A stretch of DNA of 7,847 bases from Pseudomonadota bacterium (GTDB taxonomy: Bacteria; Pseudomonadota; Alphaproteobacteria; Acetobacterales; Acetobacteraceae). The notes under the pieces were generated by a model. It did no database searches. It worked only from the letters and a program-made list of their open reading frames with translations, and was not told the origin of the DNA. The DNA lies in contig JAKAQU010000127.1 in assembly GCA_021819535.1 (NCBI GenBank), positions 1 to 7,847 on the forward strand. Direction: 5' to 3'. The translations under genes and the position numbers were made by a program. The stretch's first letter is position 1. Every line of letters starts with the position of its first letter. Shown piece after piece: positions 1 through 5,497 of this stretch.

Positions 1-1
1 C

Positions 2-541
2 GCCGAATTCCGCGCCGGAATGATGCGCGCGCTCGATTATGCGGGTGCGCTCGGCTGCCGGCAGGTGCATTGCATGGCCGGCCTCGCGCCCGCTGGCCTC
101 GCGCCGACCACGCTCGCCGCGGTCTATGCCACCAACCTCGCCTGGGCGGCCGAGCAGGCCGAGGCGGCCGGGGTCAAGCTCTTGATCGAGCCGATCAACC
201 ACCAGGACATGCCGGGCTATTTCCTCAACACCACCGACCAGGCGGCCGGCCTCATCGAGGCGATCGGGCGGGAGCGGCTCGGCCTGCAATTCGACCTCTA
301 CCACTGCCAGATCACCGAGGGTGACATCACCCGGCGGATGGCACGCCTCATGCCGCTCATCGATCACATGCAGATCGCCGACGTGCCGGCCCGCAACGAG
401 CCGGGAAGCGGTGAGATCGGCTGGGAGTTCGTGTTCGCGCGCATCGATGCGCTCGGCTATCGGGGCTGGGTCGGCTGCGAATACCGCCCGGCCGGCGAGA
501 CCGTGGCCGGGCTCGCCTGGCGCCGGCGTTATGGCGTCTGA
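2..541 (+). CDS. hyi: Hydroxypyruvate isomerase, C-terminal part (5' end outside window)
   Basis: This enzyme interconverts hydroxypyruvate and tartronate semialdehyde in the cytoplasm, in the glyoxylate-to-glycerate branch. The frame is open from base 2, before the first ATG at 20, and the first residues (AEFRAG) match the family, so the start lies upstream. About 179 residues are present; the family usually has about 258, so roughly 80 are missing. The fold is a xylose-isomerase-like TIM barrel. The expected metal-binding residues are visible: Glu in IEPIN (codon 188-190), Asp in QFDLYHCQ (293-295), Gln in HMQIADVP (371-373) and Glu in GCEYRP (479-481). HMQIADVPARNEPGSGEI is a strong family signature. 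The next gene, glxR, starts 31 bases after the stop with no terminator between, so the two are very likely co-transcribed. Other TIM-barrel isomerases are possible, but the glxR neighbour argues for Hyi. Confidence 0.93.
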   Translation, partial: AEFRAGMMRALDYAGALGCRQVHCMAGLAPAGLAPTTLAAVYATNLAWAAEQAEAAGVKLLIEPINHQDMPGYFLNTTDQAAGLIEAIGRERLGLQFDLYHCQITEGDITRRMARLMPLIDHMQIADVPARNEPGSGEIGWEFVFARIDALGYRGWVGCEYRPAGETVAGLAWRRRYGV

Positions 542-572
542 CCACAAGACAAACCCGGAAGGAACGAAACTC

Positions 573-1451
573 ATGCGGATCGGTTTCATCGGCCTTGGCA
601 TCATGGGGCGCCCGATGGCGCTCAACCTCAAGAAGGCCGGCCACGAGATCATGGTTCCCGAGCGCGCGAGCCTTGCGGCCGAAATCCGCGCCAACGCCAA
701 GATCCTAGCCAACGCGACCGAAGTCGCGCGCGCGGCCGAGGTGGTGATCCTCATGCTGCCCGACACGCCCGATGTCGAGCAGGTGCTGTTCGGTGAGGAC
801 GGCGTCGCCGCAGGTCTCGCGGCCGGGACGCTGGTGATCGATATGTCCTCGATCGATCCGATCGCGACCAAGCACTTCGCCGAGCGGATCGGCGCCCTCG
901 GCTGCGCCTATCTCGACGCCCCGGTCTCGGGCGGCGAGGTCGGCGCGAAGCAGGCGACGCTCACCATCATGGTCGGCGGGCCGGACGCGGCGTTCGAGCG
1001 CGCCGAGCCGCTCTTCGCCGCCATGGGCAAGAGCATCACCCATATCGGCAGCGAAAATGGCGCCGGGCAGATTTGCAAGGTCGCCAATCAGATCGTGGTC
1101 GCGCTCAATATCGAGGCAGTGGCCGAAGCCCTGCTGTTCGCCTCGCGCGCCGGCGCCGACCCGGCCCGCGTGCGTGCGGCCCTCCTCGGCGGTTTCGCTG
1201 CCTCGCGGGTGCTCGAGGTCCATGGCCAGCGGATGCTCGATCACAGCTTCACCCCCGGGTTTCGCATCCGCCTGCATCAGAAGGATCTCAACCTCGCGCT
1301 CTCGGCGGGGCGTGAACTCGGTCTTGCGCTGCCCAACACGGCGAGCGCGCAGCAGCTTTTCTCGGCGGTGGTCGCCCATGGTGGCGCCGATCGCGACCAT
1401 TCGGCGATGCTGGAAGCACTCGAAGCGCTGGCTGCGCATAAGCTGCAATAG
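573..1451 (+). CDS. glxR: Tartronate semialdehyde reductase (2-hydroxy-3-oxopropionate reductase)
   Basis: This cytoplasmic enzyme reduces tartronate semialdehyde to D-glycerate with NAD(P)H, the step after glyoxylate carboligase, and belongs to the beta-hydroxyacid dehydrogenase family. The 292 residues match the usual length of about 295. The Rossmann dinucleotide motif GLGIMG lies at residues 7-12, the substrate motif DAPVSGG at 115-121, the catalytic Lys in KVANQ at 169, and the C-terminal helical-domain motif HQKDLNLAL at 235-243. The frame is open upstream to 321 inside hyi, but the ATG at 573 is chosen because GGAAGGA (557-563) sits 9 bases before it and the family begins MRIGFIGLGIMG. 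The paralogous name garR is equally defensible by sequence. The glyoxylate-operon context favours glxR. The close relative 3-hydroxyisobutyrate dehydrogenase is less likely next to hyi. Confidence 0.94.
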   Translation: MRIGFIGLGIMGRPMALNLKKAGHEIMVPERASLAAEIRANAKILANATEVARAAEVVILMLPDTPDVEQVLFGEDGVAAGLAAGTLVIDMSSIDPIATKHFAERIGALGCAYLDAPVSGGEVGAKQATLTIMVGGPDAAFERAEPLFAAMGKSITHIGSENGAGQICKVANQIVVALNIEAVAEALLFASRAGADPARVRAALLGGFAASRVLEVHGQRMLDHSFTPGFRIRLHQKDLNLALSAGRELGLALPNTASAQQLFSAVVAHGGADRDHSAMLEALEALAAHKLQ

Positions 1452-1516
1452 CCGGGGCGAAGACACGCAGAGCGGGATTCCATTATTTTTTATTCACGCG
1501 AGAAGAAGATCGCGGC

Positions 1517-1544
1517 TGGCGGCGATGAAAGGTTGTCGCCGCCA
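1517..1544. other. 9-bp inverted repeat between glxR and the regulator gene
   Basis: TGGCGGCGA (1517-1525) and TCGCCGCCA (1536-1543, closing A at 1544) form a perfect 9-bp stem around a 10-base loop. It lies 65 bases after the glxR stop. No T-run follows it; the only T-tract (six T's at 1486-1491) lies before the stem on the + strand. It could stabilise the 3' end of the glyoxylate operon mRNA, act as a Rho-assisted terminator, or be a protein-binding site. The sequence alone does not decide between these. Confidence 0.45.
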
Positions 1545-1557
1545 TGAAATTAAGCCC

Positions 1558-1586
1558 ATGACATCAATTCCGAGACGTGTCATAAT
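1558..1586 (+). promoter_or_regulatory. Sigma70-type promoter of the XRE regulator gene
   Basis: The -35 box ATGACA (1558-1563) matches five of six bases of TTGACA. The -10 box CATAAT (1581-1586) matches five of six of TATAAT, and the spacing is exactly 17 bases. The predicted transcription start is near 1592-1595, giving a leader of about 64 bases before the ATG at 1657. The surrounding DNA is clearly AT-rich compared with the neighbouring genes. This is the best promoter-like sequence I see in the window. The start site itself is inferred. Confidence 0.65.
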
Positions 1587-1595
1587 AGGTTATTA
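1558..1595. promoter_or_regulatory. Candidate operator: two inverted repeats overlapping the promoter
   Basis: ATGACA (1558-1563, the -35 box itself) is exactly inverted as TGTCAT (1578-1583). The half-site centres are 20 bases apart, close to two helical turns. A second dyad, TAATA-GGT-TATTA (1583-1595), covers the -10 box and the predicted start. A repressor bound at either would block polymerase. The adjacent XRE regulator is the natural candidate for self-repression. AT-rich dyads can arise by chance, so binding is inference. Confidence 0.45.
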
Positions 1596-1656
1596 AATAT
1601 TGCCCGAGTCCGGTTCCCGGAGTCGCGACGGGCGATGTGGCAGTGGAGGATTGCTC

Positions 1657-2541
1657 ATGCGTTTCACCGAGATCGGACAGCAATTGCGCGCCTACCGGAT
1701 GGAAACCGGTCTTCGCGCAGAAGAGATCGCCGCACGCCTCGGCGTCTCACGCGCCGCGCTCTATCGCTATGAAAAAGGCGAGGTGATCAAGCTCGACACC
1801 ATCCAGCGCCTGGCCGAACTGCTCAAGATCTCTCCCCTCTCGCTGCTCGGGATCGGCGTCGAATATTATAATCGTCCGGCCGGCTATTTCGAACGCGCCC
1901 GCCAGATCGAGGAAACCGCCGACCAGATCCTGCTCGTGCATCAGCCGATCTGCTATCTCACCACCTCTGGCGCCTATGATACGGCCCTCGCCGAGGCGTT
2001 CGCGGAACTCGCGGATGCCGCCGGCAACGATCGCGCCATGGTACGCGCCGGGGCGGATCAATTGCTCGGCATTCTCGCATCGCGAAAAAAAATCTACCAG
2101 TCACGCCGCCCCGGCATCATCGCCATGGTCTCCGCCTCCTCGGTGATCCGCTTCCTGGAGAGTGGCATCGCCGGCGCCCTGCCGCTTTCCGAGCGCATGC
2201 GGGCAACCTGCCGCGATGTCGCCGCGGCCGAGGTGGAAAACATGGCGAACCTGATGGAAACCGAGCCGATGGGCCTGCAATTCGGCCTTTTGCAATCCGG
2301 CGAGCCGAGCAGCACGTTCGAAATCCTCCGCGCCCGCGACCGCGCCAGCCTCGCCGTCAATCCCTTCCCGCCCGATACCGCGCCGAACGCCCAGCCCGGC
2401 GTCGCCATGGTGACCAGCGCCGATGATGCGGTCGGCGCCCATCAGCGGGTCGCGGAAGCGAATTGGCGCGACGTTCTCAAAGGTGCGGCAGCAGCCATGA
2501 AGCTGCGCGAACTCATCACCAAGGCCCGCGCCGGCATCTGA
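1657..2541 (+). CDS. XRE-family helix-turn-helix transcriptional regulator with unrecognised C-terminal domain
   Basis: This is a 294-residue DNA-binding regulator. Residues about 4-65 are a typical XRE/Cro-type helix-turn-helix: IGQQLRAYRMETGL, then EIAARLGVSRAALYRYEKG at 23-41, then DTIQRLAELLKISPLSLLGIG. The remaining 230 residues match no domain I can name; they are probably a ligand-sensing or oligomerisation domain and contain no membrane segment. The frame is open back to a TTG at 1600, but the ATG at 1657 is preferred because GGAGGA (1645-1650) lies 6 bases before it and the HTH begins immediately. It has its own promoter and a terminator-like hairpin after the stop, so it is probably monocistronic. 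It lies 205 bases downstream of glxR, so a role in controlling glyoxylate use is possible but not shown. An A8 run at 2085-2092 falls within the coding sequence. Confidence 0.9.
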   Translation: MRFTEIGQQLRAYRMETGLRAEEIAARLGVSRAALYRYEKGEVIKLDTIQRLAELLKISPLSLLGIGVEYYNRPAGYFERARQIEETADQILLVHQPICYLTTSGAYDTALAEAFAELADAAGNDRAMVRAGADQLLGILASRKKIYQSRRPGIIAMVSASSVIRFLESGIAGALPLSERMRATCRDVAAAEVENMANLMETEPMGLQFGLLQSGEPSSTFEILRARDRASLAVNPFPPDTAPNAQPGVAMVTSADDAVGAHQRVAEANWRDVLKGAAAAMKLRELITKARAGI

Positions 2542-2549
2542 ACGGAAAC

Positions 2550-2572
2550 GCCCGGAGCCAACCGCTCCGGGC
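2550..2572 (+). terminator. Terminator-like hairpin after the XRE regulator gene
   Basis: GCCCGGAGC (2550-2558) and GCTCCGGGC (2564-2572) form a perfect 9-bp stem with a 5-base loop (CAACC), starting 8 bases after the stop codon. The following bases are C-rich (CCTTCCCC) rather than a clean T-run. It therefore looks like a weak intrinsic or Rho-assisted terminator, as is common in high-GC alphaproteobacteria. Confidence 0.7.
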
Positions 2573-2666
2573 CCTTCCCCGCCATCGTTCACGCCCGCGC
2601 CGCCTTCCCGCGCTGCCGTGCCCACATCTCCTCGCTGCGGAAAAACCTGCTAAACCCCCCTCGATT

Positions 2667-2683
2667 GCCGCGCCCTGCGCGGC
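2667..2683. repeat. 7-bp GC stem-loop in the thrC leader
   Basis: GCCGCGC (2667-2673) and GCGCGGC (2677-2683) form a perfect stem around a three-base CCT loop. It directly abuts the large palindrome that starts at 2683, so the two cannot both use base 2683. Its function is unknown. Confidence 0.5.
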
Positions 2684-2747
2684 TGGAGCAATCTCCGATC
2701 TGGTCGAGCCATTCCGGCTCGGGTGGATCGGAGATAAGTTGCTCTGG
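2683..2747. repeat. 65-base imperfect palindrome in the thrC leader
   Basis: The loop ATTCC (2711-2715) is flanked by CGAGCC/GGCTCG (2705-2710 with 2716-2721). A wobble-rich step with one mismatch (2703/2723) follows, then a 10-bp helix of ATCTCCGATC (2691-2700) with GATCGGAGAT (2726-2735). After a four-base bulge (2736-2739 or shifted), the outer arm GAGCA (2687-2690 and beyond) pairs with TTGCTC (2739-2744). In all, about 25 base pairs are possible. The AT-rich stretch AATATTATATTT follows at 2748-2759, so it could act as an intrinsic terminator or attenuator ahead of thrC. Its form also resembles the dispersed small palindromic repeats of alphaproteobacterial genomes. Which of these is true needs a genome-wide count. 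Confidence 0.65.
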
Positions 2748-2771
2748 AATATTATATTTCTAGAGCGTGGC

Positions 2772-2788
2772 CGGCCCTGGTCGGGCCG
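2772..2788 (+). other. 6-bp hairpin just before the thrC ribosome-binding site
   Basis: CGGCCC (2772-2777) and GGGCCG (2783-2788) form a perfect stem with loop TGGTC. It ends 11 bases before the GGGGAG ribosome-binding site of thrC, so it leaves that site free when folded. It may be incidental in such GC-rich DNA. Confidence 0.35.
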
Positions 2789-2814
2789 ATCATGCGCAAG
2801 GGGAGAGGTTCGCG

Positions 2815-4230
2815 ATGCATTATGTCTCCACCCGCGGCGAGGCGCCGGCCGGTGATTTCGCCGCGGTTCTGCTCGCCGGATTGGCCGATGATGGCGGGCT
2901 TTACGTGCCCTCCGCCTGGCCGCATTTCTCGCCGGCCGATTGGCGGGCGCTGCGCCGGCTCGACTACCCGGCGCTCGCCGCACGGATCCTCCAGCCTTTC
3001 ATCGGCGATGCGATCCCGTTCGCCAGCGTCGAGGCCCTCTCGCGCGACGCCTATCGCGGCTTTCGCCATCCGGCGACGGTGCCGCTGGTGCAGCTCGGTC
3101 CGCATCTCTTCGCCGCCGAGCTGTTTCATGGCCCGACGCTCGCTTTCAAGGATTTCGCGCTCCAGCTCCTCGGCCGCCTGTTCGATCACGTGCTCCAGGC
3201 GCGCGGCGAACACCTGACCCTGATCGGCGCGACCTCGGGCGATACCGGCTCGGCGGCGATCGCCGCCTGCCACGACCGGGCGCGCCTCAAAATCGCGATC
3301 CTCCACCCGAAAGGCCGCACCAGCGACATCCAACGCCGGCAGATGACGACGACCCACGCACCGAACGTGCTCAATCTCGCGATCGACGGCACGTTCGATG
3401 ACTGCCAGGATCTGGTCAAGGCAATGTTCGCCGACGCCCCGTTCCGCGCGGCACACCGGCTCTCTGCGGTCAATTCCATCAACTGGGCGCGGATCGCGGC
3501 GCAAATTCCCTATTACGTCGCAACCGCGCTCGCGCTCGGCGCGCCGGAACGCGAGGTCGCGTTCGCAGTGCCATCGGGGAATTTCGGCAATGTGCTGGCG
3601 GCCTACGCGGCACGGCGGATGGGGCTGCCGATCGTGCGGCTGATCGTCGGGTCCAACCGCAACGATATTCTCGCCCGCTTTCTCGCCGGCAACGACATGT
3701 CGCTGCGCCCGGTCGAGCCGAGCCTCTCACCGAGCATGGATATCGCCGTGAGTTCCAATTTCGAGCGGCTTTTGTTCGAACTGCTCGATCGCAACGCCGA
3801 GGCCACGACCGCGATCATGCAGGAATTTCGCGCAAGCGGCCGGATGCCGGTGCCGGAGGCGGCCTGGCGGCGGGCGCGGCGGCTGTTTTTCGGCTTTCGC
3901 CTCGACGATCCCGGAACCGAGGCGGAGATCCGCCGCCTCAACGACGAGGCCGGCTATCTCGCCGACCCGCACAGCGCGATCGGCATCGCCGCGGCACGCG
4001 CCCATCCGCCGGGGCCGGGCATTCCGGTGATCGCCATGGCGACCGCGCATCCGGCGAAATTCCCCGACGCGATGGCACGCGCGACCGGCGCCCGCCCCCC
4101 CCTGCCCAAGCCGCTCGCCGACCTATATGAACGTGAGGAAGAGATGATCGAGGTGCTGCCCGATCTGGCTCAGGTCGAAACCCTGATCGGCGCCTTCGCC
4201 CAAAGGAACAGCTCTGAAGGACACGCATAG
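2815..4230 (+). CDS. thrC: Threonine synthase
   Basis: This PLP enzyme converts O-phospho-L-homoserine to L-threonine and phosphate, the last step of threonine synthesis, in the cytoplasm. The 471 residues fit the long class of bacterial/fungal threonine synthases. Visible landmarks are the N-terminal MHYVSTRG, HGPTLAFKDFALQ with the PLP-binding Lys at 112, GATSGDTGSAAI at 138-149, VNSINWARI at 219-227, the phosphate-cradling PSGNFGN at 253-259, VSSNFERLLFE at 312-322 and ADPHSAIG at 383-390. The ATG at 2815 is chosen over an in-frame GTG at 2767 because GGGGAG (2800-2805) is 9 bases upstream and the protein family begins here. It leads an operon: the M16 peptidase gene starts one base after its stop. 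A C8 run (4095-4102) lies near the 3' end, in the codons for the Arg-Pro-Pro-Leu stretch around residues 427-430. Confidence 0.97.
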   Translation: MHYVSTRGEAPAGDFAAVLLAGLADDGGLYVPSAWPHFSPADWRALRRLDYPALAARILQPFIGDAIPFASVEALSRDAYRGFRHPATVPLVQLGPHLFAAELFHGPTLAFKDFALQLLGRLFDHVLQARGEHLTLIGATSGDTGSAAIAACHDRARLKIAILHPKGRTSDIQRRQMTTTHAPNVLNLAIDGTFDDCQDLVKAMFADAPFRAAHRLSAVNSINWARIAAQIPYYVATALALGAPEREVAFAVPSGNFGNVLAAYAARRMGLPIVRLIVGSNRNDILARFLAGNDMSLRPVEPSLSPSMDIAVSSNFERLLFELLDRNAEATTAIMQEFRASGRMPVPEAAWRRARRLFFGFRLDDPGTEAEIRRLNDEAGYLADPHSAIGIAAARAHPPGPGIPVIAMATAHPAKFPDAMARATGARPPLPKPLADLYEREEEMIEVLPDLAQVETLIGAFAQRNSSEGHA

Positions 4231-4231
4231 A

Positions 4232-5497
4232 ATGAGCGATGCCATCCGGCTCACACGGCTCCCGAACGGCCTGACCATCGCGAGCGAGCGCATGGAGCGG
4301 GTCGAGACCGTCTCGTTCGGCGCCTATGTCGGGGCGGGCACGCGCAACGAGGCGCCGGCCGAGAACGGGGTTTCGCATTTCCTCGAACACATGGCCTTCA
4401 AGGGCACGAAGCGGCGGAGTGCCGCCGAAATCGCCGAGGAAATCGAGGCGGTCGGCGGCCATATCAACGCCTATACCGCGCGCGAGCAGACCGCTTATTA
4501 CGTGAAGCTCCTGAAGGAGGATCTCGCGCTCGGCGTCGATATCATCGGCGATATCCTCTGCCACAGCGCCTTCGTTCCCGAAGAGCTGGAGCGCGAGCGC
4601 GGCGTCATCCTCCAGGAGATCGGCCAGGCGAACGACACGCCGGACGACATCATCTTCGACCATTTCCAGGAAACCGCCTTCCCCGACCAGCCGATGGGCC
4701 GGCCGACGCTCGGGCGCGAGACGGTGATCAAGACCATGCCGCGCGCGGCACTGACCGGCTATATGGCGCGCCATTACACGCCTCGGAACATCGTCATCGC
4801 GTGCGCCGGCGCGCTCGACCACGACCGGCTGGTGGCGCTGGTCTCCGAGCATTTCGCCGATCTCACCACCGCCTCGCCGCCGCCGCCGGATCCCACCCGC
4901 TATCAGGGGGGGGAATTCCGCGAGGCGCGCGATCTCGATCAGGTCCATATCGTGCTCGGCTTTCCCGGGCCCGCCTATACCGATCCCGATTATTACCCGA
5001 CGCTTCTGCTCTCGACGCTGCTCGGCGGCGGCATGTCATCCCGCCTGTTCCAGGAAATCCGCGAAAAACGCGGCCTCGTCTATTCGATCTATTCCTTCGC
5101 CGCGCCCTATGCCGATGGCGGGCTGTTCGGCATCTATGCCGGCACCGGTGAAGCCGAGGCGCAGGAGTTGTTGCCGGTGACGCTCGGGGAATTGCGCAAG
5201 GTCCAGGACCGCATCGAGGCACGCGAACTCGACCGCGCCCGCGCGCAGGTCAAGGCGGGGCTCCTGATGTCGCTTGAGAACACCGGCTCGCGCTGCGAAA
5301 ATCTGGCTCGTCAATTGCAGATTTTCGGCCGTGTCATTCCGGTCGCGGAGACGGTGGCGCGGATCGACGCCGTCACCCTCGACGATATCCGCCGCGTCGC
5401 CGCACGCCTGTTTCGCGCAAAGCCGACGCTCGCGACATTGGGGCCGGCGGAAAAAGTGCCTGATCTTGCGATGATCGCCGAGAGGCTCGCGGCATGA
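4232..5497 (+). CDS. M16-family zinc peptidase, mitochondrial-processing-peptidase-like
   Basis: This is a 421-residue M16B peptidase related to the beta subunit of mitochondrial processing peptidase, to Bacillus YmxG and to the Rickettsia homologue. The inverted zinc motif HFLEH is at 49-53 (H49, E52 catalytic, H53) and the third ligand is Glu129 in VILQEIGQ. Both catalytic-half features are present, so the protein should be an active protease and not a non-catalytic alpha-type partner. The C-terminal half carries the expected LGGGMSSRLFQEIREKRG stretch starting at 264, followed by LVYSIYSF. There is no signal peptide, so a cytoplasmic location is likely; substrates are unknown. ATG 4232 is preceded by AAGGA (4217-4221). 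The gene is translationally tied to thrC (1-base gap) and to the TldE gene (4-base overlap). A G8 run lies at 4906-4913. Confidence 0.93.
   Translation: MSDAIRLTRLPNGLTIASERMERVETVSFGAYVGAGTRNEAPAENGVSHFLEHMAFKGTKRRSAAEIAEEIEAVGGHINAYTAREQTAYYVKLLKEDLALGVDIIGDILCHSAFVPEELERERGVILQEIGQANDTPDDIIFDHFQETAFPDQPMGRPTLGRETVIKTMPRAALTGYMARHYTPRNIVIACAGALDHDRLVALVSEHFADLTTASPPPPDPTRYQGGEFREARDLDQVHIVLGFPGPAYTDPDYYPTLLLSTLLGGGMSSRLFQEIREKRGLVYSIYSFAAPYADGGLFGIYAGTGEAEAQELLPVTLGELRKVQDRIEARELDRARAQVKAGLLMSLENTGSRCENLARQLQIFGRVIPVAETVARIDAVTLDDIRRVAARLFRAKPTLATLGPAEKVPDLAMIAERLAA

Larger units (their letters stand above)
2573..2814. other. Gene-free leader region upstream of thrC
   Basis: I see no credible gene here. 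Bases 2573-2666 are pyrimidine-rich with no clear motif. From 2667 on there are three consecutive stem-loops, described as separate entries, then an AT-rich patch (2748-2760) and the thrC ribosome-binding site. The AT-rich patch contains -10-like hexamers (TATTAT at 2750-2755, TATATT at 2753-2758), but neither has a convincing -35 at the right distance, so the thrC promoter is not pinned down. There is no Thr/Ile-rich leader peptide of the enteric thr attenuator kind. Confidence 0.6.

Noticed and set aside
321..572. Upstream extension of the glxR frame into hyi
   Set aside because: The extra residues do not resemble the reductase family, while ATG 573 has a good ribosome-binding site and begins exactly at the Rossmann strand.
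705..1466. Long minus-strand open frame opposite glxR (253 codons)
   Set aside because: It is the GC-rich antisense shadow of a well-identified gene; the translation is Arg/Gly/His-rich, matches nothing I recognise and has no ribosome-binding site.
1600..1656. TTG-initiated N-terminal extension of the XRE regulator
   Set aside because: TTG 1600 lies only a few bases after the predicted transcription start; ATG 1657 has GGAGGA at ideal spacing and starts directly before the HTH.
2767..2814. GTG-initiated extension of threonine synthase
   Set aside because: The extension encodes unconserved residues over the hairpin and the ribosome-binding site; ATG 2815 matches the family start.
2542..2814. 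Enteric-style thr attenuator leader peptide
   Set aside because: I found no short frame rich in Thr or Ile codons with a ribosome-binding site in this leader.
2463..2855. Possible small gene in the gap before thrC
   Set aside because: The open frame runs from inside the XRE gene through the terminator and all three hairpins into thrC; its composition is Arg/Pro/Ala-rich and no start site is supported.
3938..4948. Long minus-strand open frame opposite thrC and the M16 gene (336 codons)
   Set aside because: It lies wholly antisense across two clear genes and their junction, with low-complexity Arg-rich composition; this is a typical high-GC shadow.
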